A stretch of 5,834 nucleotides of DNA from Planctomycetota bacterium (GTDB lineage: Bacteria > Planctomycetota > UBA1135 > GCA-002686595). The notes under the pieces were generated by a model that was given only the letters and a program-made list of their open reading frames with translations, made no database searches and was not told the origin of the DNA. This document shows, piece by piece, positions 1 through 5,834 of the stretch (its first letter is position 1; each line of letters opens with the position of its first letter). The position numbers and the translations under genes are program-made. The stretch spans positions 1 through 5,834 of the forward strand of contig SCVU01000012.1 of the NCBI GenBank assembly GCA_004296785.1, written 5' to 3'.

Positions 1-1805
1 CGCAGCGCGCGCTCGGCATCGTGCAACGGGCCCGCGGCCGCGCCGTCGAGCGCACCCGCCAGTCCGGCCGGCGCGACGAGGCGCGCCTGCCCGGCCTTGT
101 GCTCGCGCAGCCACTCGAGCAGCTTGCCGGCCTGTTCGGCCGAGCGCAGCACGAGTGACTGCGCGCGGTCGCCGAGCACCGCGTCGAGCGCGCGCGCGTG
201 GCGCGTCTGCGTGTGCAGGTGGTCGGCGAGCAGTCCGCCGAGCTCCGCAGACAGCTCGCCCGACAACAGCGCCTGCGCGCCGGCCGACAGGCTCTCGCGC
301 TCCTGCTGCCAGTCGAGCAGCGCCTCGATGCGCGACTTGGCGCGCGCGCGCTCGAGCTCGAGCTCCTGCTTCTCGTGCACGAGCCGCGCGCGGCGCTGCT
401 CGAGGCCCGCGGCCTCGGCCTCGCCTTCGGCCCGCGTGCGCTCGGCGCGCTCGACGCGCAGCAGCGCTTCGCCCTCGCTGCGGCCGGCGCCCTCGCGGTC
501 GCCCTGCGCGGCGCCGAGCAGCTCGCGCGCCTCGCGCTCGCGGCGCTCGGCCTCCTGCGTGCGTTCGCCCAGCGGCGCGAGCGACGCCGACAGGTGTTCG
601 AGCCCGTTCTGCGCGGCCGTGCGCTCGCGCAAACACGCGAGCACGTGGTCGTTGGCCGACTGCGACGCCTCGCGCGCGAGGCGCGAGCGCTTCGACAGCT
701 CGCGCAGTTCCTCCGCGAGGCGCGCCGCCTCGGCCTGCGCGACGCGCGCGCGCTCGTCGAGCTCGGCGTGTTCGCCGCGCGCGCTCGCCGCTTCGCGCTC
801 GCGCTCGGCGAGCTTGCCGCCGAGCTCGGCCGCGCGCGTGCGCTCCTCGGCCGCGGCCGCGCGCGCGCTCGCCGCCCTGCTGGACAAATTCGCGCGGCGC
901 TCGTCGAGCGCGCGCAGTTCGGCCGCGAGCTCCGCCGCGTCCGCCGCGCCGCGCTCGATCTCGCCGAGCAGCGCCTGCATCTCGCGCTCGCGCGACGCGT
1001 GGTCCTCCTCGGCGGTCGTGCGCAGCGCGCGCAGCTCGCGCTCGGACTCGCCGCTGCCCGAAAGCTCGCGCGCGACGCGCGCGAGCTCCTGGTTGCACAG
1101 CCACACCTGGTGCTTGGCCAGGCTCTCGGCGCTCGTGCGCCACGTCGCGCGCGCCTCCGACCAGCGCTCGGCCTTGCCCGCCTGGATCTTCAGCGAGCGC
1201 ACGCGGCTCTCGAGCTCGCCGATCACGTCCTCCAGGCGCGCCATGTCCTGCTCGACGCGCTGCAGCCGCGCCGCGACCTCCTTGCGCTGCGCGCGGTAGC
1301 GCGACACGCCGGCCGCTTCCTCGAAGATGCCGCGCCGCTCGAGCGGATCGGCCGACAGCACCGCGTCGATCTTGCCCTGCTCGAGCACCGAGTAGCCGCG
1401 CGAGCCGAGGCCGGTGTTGTAGAGCATCGCGCGCACGTCCTTGAGGCGCACGCGCTCGCCATCGATCAGGTACTCGCCCTCGCCGGCGCGGAACACGCGG
1501 CGCGTGATCGAGACCTCGGCGCCGCGGCCCTCGAGCATGCCGCCGTCGTTGTCGAGCACGAGCGTGACCTCGGCCACCGACAGCGCGGGCCGCGCCGCCG
1601 AGCCCTTGAAGATCACGTCGACCATCTCGGTGCCGCGCATCGAGGTCGGGCGCTGCTCGCCGAGCACCCAGCGCACCGCGTCGACGACGTTGCTCTTGCC
1701 GCAGCCGTTGGGACCGACGATGCCCGTGAGCCCGTTCTGGAACTCGAGGACGGTGCGATCGGCGAAGGACTTGAACCCGAACAGCTCGAGTCGTTTGAGG
1801 TGCAT
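1..1805 (-). CDS. smc: Chromosome segregation ATPase SMC, N-terminal half (C-terminal half beyond the window)
   Basis: This is the N-terminal 601 codons of the SMC subunit of the bacterial condensin, which with ScpA/ScpB loops and separates chromosomes. The start reads MHLKRLELFGFKSFADRT, the conserved SMC N-terminus. Walker A is GPNGCGKS at residues 31-38, followed by NVVDAVRWVLGEQ. The Q-loop is VLEQGKID with Q143, and FEEAAGVSRYRAQRKE (about 161-176) ends the N-terminal head half. A long Ala/Glu/Arg-rich coiled coil runs from about 175 to 505. The hinge begins near 522 (GGLLADHL, then ALDAVLGDRAQSLVL at 539-553). Family members are about 1,150-1,200 residues, so the second coiled coil and the C-terminal head (signature motif, Walker B) lie outside. 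No frameshift or stop was seen in the parts translated by hand (residues 1 to about 260 and about 502-601). The ATG lies 5 bases after the stop of the upstream gene without a clear Shine-Dalgarno, so translation is probably coupled. The identification is firm. Confidence 0.95.
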   Translation of the reverse strand, partial: MHLKRLELFGFKSFADRTVLEFQNGLTGIVGPNGCGKSNVVDAVRWVLGEQRPTSMRGTEMVDVIFKGSAARPALSVAEVTLVLDNDGGMLEGRGAEVSITRRVFRAGEGEYLIDGERVRLKDVRAMLYNTGLGSRGYSVLEQGKIDAVLSADPLERRGIFEEAAGVSRYRAQRKEVAARLQRVEQDMARLEDVIGELESRVRSLKIQAGKAERWSEARATWRTSAESLAKHQVWLCNQELARVARELSGSGESERELRALRTTAEEDHASREREMQALLGEIERGAADAAELAAELRALDERRANLSSRAASARAAAAEERTRAAELGGKLAEREREAASARGEHAELDERARVAQAEAARLAEELRELSKRSRLAREASQSANDHVLACLRERTAAQNGLEHLSASLAPLGERTQEAERREREARELLGAAQGDREGAGRSEGEALLRVERAERTRAEGEAEAAGLEQRRARLVHEKQELELERARAKSRIEALLDWQQERESLSAGAQALLSGELSAELGGLLADHLHTQTRHARALDAVLGDRAQSLVLRSAEQAGKLLEWLREHKAGQARLVAPAGLAGALDGAAAGPLHDAERAL

Positions 1806-1810
1806 GCGCG

Positions 1811-3898
1811 TCAGGAATTCTCGGGCTGGGCGGTGGGGTTGTCGAGCGCGATTGCGGGACTGATTCGCTCGCTCGAGGCGGGTTCGTCGTGTGCGCGGAT
1901 CCCGAGCGGGAACAGCAGGCCGTGGTCGGCGCCGCGCGAGCGCGCGCGCCGCGCGCGGAAGCGCCGCCAGCGCTCGAGCGCGACGGTCGCGCGCGCCGGC
2001 GGAGGGAATGCGCCGAACGGCAGCGCGGCGAGCAACTCGGCCTCGAGCTCGCCCGGCTTCCACGCGGCGCCGGCGCGCAGCTCGATGCCGGTCGACAGCG
2101 CGGGCTCGCGCGGCTCGGCGGCCAGCGGGAACAGCTCGCCTTGGTTCAGGCCGCGCAGGCGCGCCGACTCGGCGTCCAGCCAGGCCAGGCGCGCCGCGGC
2201 CTCGGCGCTGCCGGCGGTCGACACGTACAGCGGGCAGTCGCCGGGGCGCAGGAAGCGCGCGGCGGCCTCGGACAACAGGCCCAGCGCGCGCGCGCCGAGC
2301 GCCGGGTCGACGTCGCCGCCGCCGAGCAGCGCCAGCGCCTCCGACAGCCCGACCAGCACGAGCGCGGCCTGCGGCTGCGGCCGCGGCTGCCCGGCGCTGC
2401 CGGCGCCCTGGGCCGCCTCGCGCTGGAAGCGCGCGATCGACCGCGCCGCCGACAGCGCGTGCGGAACGACCGCCGCGAGTCCCTCGAAGAACGCGTCCTC
2501 GCGCCACGGACCGGCGCGGCGCGCGATGCGCGGGACGTGGATCGCGATCCGCGCCGCGCAGCCGAGCCAGCCCTGCGGCCGCGCGCGCGTCGGGCGCGGG
2601 CCGGCGCTGCCGGACAGGCGCGCGGCGCCTTCGCCGAACGCCGGCACGAGGCGCCCGCTCGCCAGCGCGGCCTCGAGCGCCTCGGCGTGCTCGGGCCCGT
2701 CGGCGAGCAGCGCTTCGAGCTCGTCGGGCTCGACGTACAGCCGCACGCGCGCGGCGCGGCGCGGATCGGCGAGCAGTTCGACGAGGCGCGCGCCCAGCGG
2801 GGCCTGGCGCACCGAGAGTCCGCACAGCTCGAGCTCGCGGTCGTGCGCCGCGCACAGCGCGCTCGCCGCGGCGAGCCAGTTCGAGAGCGCGCCGCCGCGG
2901 CCCGGGCGCGCGAGCGGCGCGAGCCATGCGCCGCAGTCCTCGAGCACGACGCCCGCGCCGGCCGAGCGCAGCCAGCGCGCGAGCTCGTCGAGACCGTCGA
3001 ACGGCGCGTCGACCGCGCTGCTCGCCGGCGCGAGCAGCGCGGCGGGTCCGGCGATCCACAGCGGCAAGTGCGCGCGGCCGATCGATTCGATGTGGAGATC
3101 GCCCGCGACGTGCAGCTCGGCGACCGCGGGCTCGAGCACGTCGTCGAGCACGTAGCGCGCGACGAGTCGCTCGGCGACGTGCGCGTCGAGCGCCTCGAGC
3201 ACCGGCGGCGCGCCGTCGCGCCACGGCTCGCCGCCCTGGCCCGCGAGCAGCCGGCGCAGATCGTGGCGCGGCAGCTTGAGCGCCTCCTGCCGCCACAGCG
3301 CATTCGTGAGGCCGAGCTCGGCGAGCTCGATGTCGACGAGCTCGCGCACGAGGCCGCTCGTGATGCGCGGCAGGCCGAGCTCGATCACGCGCTGCTCGAC
3401 GCGCCGCGCGACCTCCTCGGCCGTCGCGCGCGGCAGCAGCGCCTCCTCGATCAGCGCCGCGGCGACGCGCGCCTTGCTCCACGCGCTCGAGCGGTGCGTC
3501 GCCTGCACGCGCGGCGCGGCGCCGGAGCGCTCCTCGCGCACGCGCAGCACGTCGCGCACCTGCGCGCGGCGATCGCGGTACAGGATGTACGCCTTGGCGG
3601 TGCTGGCGCGGCCGAGCTCGATCAGCGCGCGCTCGACGAGGTCCTGGATCGCCTCGATCGTCGGCACGTACTCGCCGTCGCGGCGCGGCTCGCGCTCGGC
3701 GGCCGTGCGCTGCAGCGCGAGCTCGACGACCGCCGCGACCTCGGCGGCGAAGCGCGCGTCGGACTCGCCGACCGCGTGCTGCGCCTGCTCGATCGCGCGC
3801 GCGATCTTGGCGGCGTCGAACGGCACCTCGCGCCCGTCGCGCTTGGTGACGCGCACGATCGCCGGCCGCGGCTCGCCGCGCTCGCCGGCGTAGGTCAC
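1811..3898 (-). CDS. ATP-cone protein with degenerate anaerobic (class III) ribonucleotide reductase scaffold, probable NrdD pseudoenzyme
   Basis: The product has 695 residues. The start is GTG, chosen because it overlaps the nrdR stop as GTGA, has a GGGAAGG ribosome site 6 bases upstream and begins just before the first domain. Residues about 12-111 are an ATP-cone (VTKRDGREVPFDAAKI at 17-32, TAKAYILYR at 100-108), a domain that binds ATP/dATP. Residues about 138-220 resemble the helical region after the cone in NrdD (WSKARVAAALIEEALL, then ITSGLVRELV and LPRHDLRRLL). Later stretches match NrdD barrel landmarks as I remember them: AELHVAGDLHIES (259-271, usually GDIHIHDL), GCAARIAIHVPRIA (446-459, usually NLPRIA), GLSEAL (517-522, usually GLNEA) and STAGSAEAAARLAWLD (560-575). 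Only five cysteines exist (322, 349, 359, 447, 555). There is no CxxC pair and no C-terminal glycyl-radical motif. Reductase activity is therefore unlikely; regulation or nucleotide sensing is an inference. The coding call is firm, the NrdD relationship likely, the function unknown. Confidence 0.78.
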   Translation of the reverse strand: MTYAGERGEPRPAIVRVTKRDGREVPFDAAKIARAIEQAQHAVGESDARFAAEVAAVVELALQRTAAEREPRRDGEYVPTIEAIQDLVERALIELGRASTAKAYILYRDRRAQVRDVLRVREERSGAAPRVQATHRSSAWSKARVAAALIEEALLPRATAEEVARRVEQRVIELGLPRITSGLVRELVDIELAELGLTNALWRQEALKLPRHDLRRLLAGQGGEPWRDGAPPVLEALDAHVAERLVARYVLDDVLEPAVAELHVAGDLHIESIGRAHLPLWIAGPAALLAPASSAVDAPFDGLDELARWLRSAGAGVVLEDCGAWLAPLARPGRGGALSNWLAAASALCAAHDRELELCGLSVRQAPLGARLVELLADPRRAARVRLYVEPDELEALLADGPEHAEALEAALASGRLVPAFGEGAARLSGSAGPRPTRARPQGWLGCAARIAIHVPRIARRAGPWREDAFFEGLAAVVPHALSAARSIARFQREAAQGAGSAGQPRPQPQAALVLVGLSEALALLGGGDVDPALGARALGLLSEAAARFLRPGDCPLYVSTAGSAEAAARLAWLDAESARLRGLNQGELFPLAAEPREPALSTGIELRAGAAWKPGELEAELLAALPFGAFPPPARATVALERWRRFRARRARSRGADHGLLFPLGIRAHDEPASSERISPAIALDNPTAQPENS

Positions 3899-4473
3899 GG
3901 CGCGCCTTCCCGCCGCGGGCCGCCGGCGCCGCCGCGCTCGCCGCCGTCGCGCGGACTCGCACCGTCGCGCGGACTCGCACCGTCGCGCGGACTCGCGCCG
4001 GCGTCGCGCGGCGCCGCGCCGCGGCCCTCGAGGATCGGGCGCAGCTCGTCGAGGAACTGGCTCGCGTCCTTGAACTCGCGGTACACGCTCGCGAAGCGCA
4101 CGTACGCGACGTGGTGGATCTTGTGCAGCTCCTCCATCACGAGCGAGCCGATCACGGTGCTCGGCACCTCGCGGTCGTACTCCTCCTGCACGCGCGCCTC
4201 GACGCGGGCCGCCGCCGACTCGAGGTCGTCGAGCGGGACCTCGAGCTTCTCGCAGGCGCGCAGCATGCCGCCGAGCACGCGGTCGCGGTCGAAGCGCACG
4301 CGCTCGCCGCTCTTCTTGATCACGCGCAGCGGCGTCGACTCGACGCGCTCGTACGTCGTGTAGCGCAGCAGGCAGGCCGCGCACTCGCGGCGGCGGCGGA
4401 TCGAGCGGCCGTCGGCGCTCGCGCGCGAGTCCACGACGCGGTCGTTGTCGGCCTTGCAGCGAGGGCAGCGCAT
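3895..4473 (-). CDS. nrdR: Transcriptional repressor NrdR with an extended, repetitive C-terminal tail
   Basis: NrdR represses ribonucleotide reductase operons by binding NrdR boxes, and its oligomeric state follows the ATP/dATP bound to its cone. The 192-residue product has a zinc ribbon with C3, C6, C31 and C34 (MRCPRCK and RRRRECAAC), the family hallmark VVDSRASADGRSIRRRRE, and TTYERVE at 39-45. An ATP-cone covers about 49-139 (VIKKSGERVRFDRDRV, then the very conserved HVAYVRFASVYREF at 121-134). The ATG is fixed by the universal MRCP start, and no other start lies in frame upstream. NrdR is usually about 150-160 residues. Here about 40 extra residues rich in Gly, Pro, Arg, Ala and Asp follow, including three GASPRD units (159-176), probably disordered. 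No Shine-Dalgarno is visible before the ATG, where the message is C-rich. The stop overlaps the next gene by four bases. Identification is firm; the role of the tail is unknown. Confidence 0.96.
   Translation of the reverse strand: MRCPRCKADNDRVVDSRASADGRSIRRRRECAACLLRYTTYERVESTPLRVIKKSGERVRFDRDRVLGGMLRACEKLEVPLDDLESAAARVEARVQEEYDREVPSTVIGSLVMEELHKIHHVAYVRFASVYREFKDASQFLDELRPILEGRGAAPRDAGASPRDGASPRDGASPRDGGERGGAGGPRREGAP
3905..3911 (-). promoter_or_regulatory. Ribosome binding site of the NrdD-like gene, inside the nrdR tail
   Basis: On the minus strand the bases read GGGAAGG, ending 6 bases before the GTG at 3898-3896. This is the best Shine-Dalgarno-like site seen in the window. It lies within the last codons of nrdR and supports the GTG start at the GTGA overlap. 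It also suggests that the second gene can recruit ribosomes itself, besides reinitiation after nrdR. Confidence 0.6.
3943..3996 (-). repeat. Three tandem 18-bp repeats in the nrdR 3' end
   Basis: Three adjacent copies occupy 3943-3960, 3961-3978 and 3979-3996. On the plus strand the unit is accgtcgcgcggactcgc. The second and third copies are identical and the first differs only at its first base (g for a). The unit is a multiple of three and encodes GASPRD, so copy number can change without shifting the frame. The flanking codons (AAPRDA on the N-terminal side) look like an older, diverged unit. The near identity suggests recent duplication by slippage or unequal recombination. Confidence 0.9.
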
Positions 4474-4474
4474 C

Positions 4475-4500
4475 GGGGGGGTACGGGGCCCAGGGAAGGG
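4475..4500 (+). other. Potential G-quadruplex motif at the nrdR start
   Basis: The plus strand holds four G-runs: seven G at 4475-4481, four at 4485-4488, three at 4493-4495 and three at 4498-4500. The loops are TAC, CCCA and AA. This fits the usual four-run pattern with loops of one to seven bases. The motif starts two bases from the nrdR ATG. It is on the template strand for nrdR, so the nrdR leader itself is C-rich. It would appear in RNA only if the plus-strand gene were transcribed from upstream of it. Folding is an inference; the pattern is directly seen. Confidence 0.55.
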
Positions 4501-4517
4501 AGTCCCCGAGGCCTCTG

Positions 4518-4523
4518 ATACTA
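4518..4523 (-). promoter_or_regulatory. Weak candidate -10 element for the nrdR operon
   Basis: The 128-bp divergent region has one less GC-rich patch, around 4514-4530. On the minus strand it contains TAGTAT, four of six matches to TATAAT, which would put transcription initiation roughly 35-40 bases before the nrdR ATG. No convincing -35 hexamer is present at the usual spacing. The same patch gives GATACT (4517-4522) on the plus strand, so it could also serve the divergent gene. No classical NrdR box was recognised here. This is a low-confidence positional guess. Confidence 0.22.
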
Positions 4524-4529
4524 CCGATT

Positions 4530-4544
4530 GCGGTCGGCGACCGC
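4530..4544. repeat. Short inverted repeat in the divergent intergenic region
   Basis: GCGGTC at 4530-4535 and GACCGC at 4539-4544 are perfect reverse complements around GGC. The element sits between nrdR and the divergent TIM-barrel gene, just beyond the only AT-containing patch, where an operator could act on both genes. It does not resemble the AT-rich NrdR box. In such GC-rich DNA a 6-bp stem may occur by chance. Confidence 0.35.
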
Positions 4545-4601
4545 CTCAGCCGGTTCGGCGACGCCCTTGCGCAGTCCCGGCCGCGCCGCGAAGCTCGCGC
4601 G

Positions 4602-5534
4602 ATGCCCCACGAGCTCGACCGCCGCGCGTTCCTGACCCTCTCCGCCGGCGCCTCCGCCGGGCTCGCGCTCGGCTGCCGGGCGAACAGCCAGGAGTCCAAG
4701 GCGGCCGCGAGCTCGACCGCGCCGTGGTTCTCGATCTCGCTCGCGCAGTGGTCGCTGCACCGCGCGATCCGCGAGCACGGCATGGATCCGCTCGACTTCG
4801 CGCGCGCCGCGACGATGGACTACCACATCGACGCGATCGAGTACGTCAACCAGTTCTACGCGGCGCGCAAGGGCGACGCGAAGCTCGCGGGCGAGCTGAA
4901 GAAGCGCGCCGACGACCACGGCGTCAAAAGCCTGCTGATCATGTGCGACGGCGAGGGCTACCTCGGCGATCCCGACGCGGCGAAGCGCGCGCAGGCGGTC
5001 GAGAACCACCGCTACTGGGTCGAGCTCGCACAGGCGCTCGGCTGCCACTCGGTGCGCGTCAACGCGTACAGCGAGGGCGCGTACGAGGAACAGCAGAAGC
5101 TCGCGGCGGATGGTCTGCGCAAGTTGTGCGAGCTCGCCGATCCGCACGGCGTCAACGTGATCGTCGAGAACCACGGTGGGCTGTCGTCGAACGGCGCGTG
5201 GCTCGCCGGCGTGATGAAGCGCGTCGATCATCCACGCGTCGGCACGCTGCCGGACTTCGGCAACTTCTCGCTCGGCGACGGCAAGGAGTACGACCGCTAC
5301 AAGGGCGTGGCGGAGATGCTGCCGTTCGCGAAGGGAGTCAGCGCGAAGAGCCACGAGTTCGACGCGGCCGGCAACGAGGTGCGCACCGACTATCGGAAGA
5401 TGCTCGCGCTCGTGAAGACGTCGGGCTACCGCGGCCGCATCGGCGTCGAGTACGAAGGCGACAAGCACTCCGAGCCCGAGGGCATCCGGCTGACGCGCGC
5501 GCTGCTCGAGCGCGTGCGCGGCGAGCTGAGCTAG
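4602..5534 (+). CDS. Tat-exported sugar phosphate isomerase/epimerase-like TIM barrel, probable lipoprotein
   Basis: The 310-residue product belongs to the xylose isomerase-like TIM-barrel superfamily (AP endonuclease 2 fold), whose members isomerise or epimerise sugars, inositols or hydroxypyruvate with a divalent metal. The N-terminus has a twin-arginine signal, DRRAFLTL (6-13), and a hydrophobic Ala/Gly/Leu stretch ending in a lipobox-like LALGC with Cys25. This predicts folded export and lipid anchoring on the outer face of a membrane. Likely metal ligands lie at barrel strand ends: E189 in VNVIVENHGG, D218 in TLPDFGN, H251 in KSHEFD and E283 in IGVEYEG. E80 in AIEYVNQFY is a further candidate. 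The start is fixed by the signal peptide; upstream GAAG at 4590-4593 is a weak ribosome site. The gene diverges from nrdR and its stop faces the DUF6265 gene. Fold and export are well supported; the substrate cannot be told. Confidence 0.87.
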   Translation: MPHELDRRAFLTLSAGASAGLALGCRANSQESKAAASSTAPWFSISLAQWSLHRAIREHGMDPLDFARAATMDYHIDAIEYVNQFYAARKGDAKLAGELKKRADDHGVKSLLIMCDGEGYLGDPDAAKRAQAVENHRYWVELAQALGCHSVRVNAYSEGAYEEQQKLAADGLRKLCELADPHGVNVIVENHGGLSSNGAWLAGVMKRVDHPRVGTLPDFGNFSLGDGKEYDRYKGVAEMLPFAKGVSAKSHEFDAAGNEVRTDYRKMLALVKTSGYRGRIGVEYEGDKHSEPEGIRLTRALLERVRGELS

Positions 5535-5554
5535 CGCCGCGAGCGAGCGCGGCG
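5535..5554. terminator. GC-rich hairpin between convergent genes, possible bidirectional terminator
   Basis: CGCCGCG (5535-5541) and CGCGGCG (5548-5554) form a perfect 7-bp stem with a 6-base loop. It fills nearly all of the 22-bp gap between the two convergent stop codons. There is no T-run on either side, so a classical intrinsic terminator is not proven. The position between converging genes favours transcription termination or 3'-end protection for both messages. Confidence 0.45.
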
Positions 5555-5556
5555 AT

Positions 5557-5834
5557 CTAGCGCCGCGTGTACTCGAACGTGTCAGCGCGCGAGCCGTCGA
5601 GCTGCGAGATCGTCGCGGTCATCCCCTGCTCGGTCTTCTCGTAGCGGATCCGTTGCGGGTGGTCGTGCTTCGCGTTCTCGAACACGAGCTCCTTGTCCGA
5701 GCCCGTCGTCATCAGGAACACCGTCGGCTTGTCGGCGCTCGCCGGCAGCGCGATGTACGCGACCTTGCCGTTCATCGACGTGATGCGCAGGAACTCGAAG
5801 AAGCGCGTGCGCGTCTTGTCGAACGTGTGCGAGG
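5557..5834 (-). CDS. DUF6265 family protein, C-terminal 91 residues (5' end outside the window)
   Basis: The frame is open to the window edge and ends at a TAG at 5559-5557. The visible part begins SHTFDKTRTRFFEFLRIT and continues through VAYIALPASADKPTVFLM to ELVFENAKHDHPQRIRYE and ends FEYTRR. The FEFLRI segment, a short beta stretch, and VFEN-x2-HD-x-PQRIRY are what I associate with DUF6265, a small beta-rich, often secreted domain of unknown function. An internal ATG at 5775 exists. The homologous residues upstream of it show that the real start lies further out, so a signal peptide cannot be assessed. The gene converges on the TIM-barrel gene with a hairpin between them. The family call rests on motif memory; no biochemical function is known to me. 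Confidence 0.75.
   Translation of the reverse strand, partial: SHTFDKTRTRFFEFLRITSMNGKVAYIALPASADKPTVFLMTTGSDKELVFENAKHDHPQRIRYEKTEQGMTATISQLDGSRADTFEYTRR

Noticed and set aside
198..3155. Very long open frame on the plus strand (985 codons)
   Set aside because: It is antisense to smc and to the NrdD-like gene, is made mostly of Arg/Ala/Leu, and has no recognisable domain. Stop codons are rare in such GC-rich DNA, so long empty frames are expected.
3943..3996. Short direct repeats as a CRISPR array
   Set aside because: The 18-bp units are directly adjacent with no spacers and encode an in-frame peptide repeat in nrdR.
1889..4363. Second long plus-strand frame (824 codons)
   Set aside because: It is antisense to the NrdD-like gene and nrdR, both of which have clear family motifs. 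Its composition is Arg/Ala-dominated and its C-terminal part only mirrors nrdR.
4508..4515. Palindrome GAGGCCTC upstream of nrdR
   Set aside because: It is only eight bases, does not extend on either side and is GC-rich. Chance occurrence is likely.
3899..4783. N-terminal extension of the NrdD-like frame up to an ATG at 4783
   Set aside because: The extra 295 codons overlap nrdR in another frame and the divergent TIM-barrel gene on the other strand, with low-complexity Arg/Ala sequence. The GTG at 3898 has a ribosome site and the domain starts right after it.
4521..5468. Minus-strand frame of 315 codons opposite the TIM-barrel gene
   Set aside because: The plus strand shows a Tat signal, barrel motifs and metal ligands. 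The opposite frame has only Val/Ala/Arg-rich sequence without a motif.

Overview
The window is very GC-rich, with G or C at almost every third codon position, and carries five protein-coding genes and no visible RNA gene, insertion sequence or CRISPR array. The organism is a bacterium with a classical SMC condensin, NrdR, Tat export and lipoproteins. The extreme GC content, a Tat-exported TIM-barrel lipoprotein and a DUF6265-type protein would suit Planctomycetota, Myxococcota or a similar high-GC environmental phylum. The sequence alone does not decide which.

Layout. Positions 4473 down to 1 hold a tight minus-strand cluster. It starts with nrdR (zinc ribbon plus ATP-cone repressor of ribonucleotide reductase genes, here with a repetitive C-terminal tail). 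Next is a 695-residue protein with an ATP-cone and the remains of an anaerobic (class III, NrdD-type) ribonucleotide reductase barrel. Last is smc, whose first 601 codons lie in the window. The nrdR stop and the next GTG start share the four bases GTGA, and the second gene ends 5 bases before the smc ATG, so the three are probably cotranscribed and translationally coupled. A 128-bp divergent intergenic region (4474-4601) separates nrdR from a plus-strand gene for a Tat-exported, probably lipid-anchored sugar phosphate isomerase/epimerase-like TIM barrel. That gene converges on a DUF6265-type gene, whose 5' end is cut by the window, across 22 bp containing a GC-rich hairpin.

Function. NrdR senses ATP/dATP and represses dNTP synthesis genes. 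The middle gene adds a second ATP-cone on a scaffold that looks like NrdD but has lost the cysteines and the C-terminal glycyl-radical region needed for catalysis. It is therefore best read as a ribonucleotide reductase pseudoenzyme, possibly a nucleotide sensor or NrdR partner. Its coupling to smc suggests that dNTP sensing and chromosome organisation are co-expressed here. This middle gene is the most unusual object in the window. The two genes on the right look like ordinary accessory metabolism.
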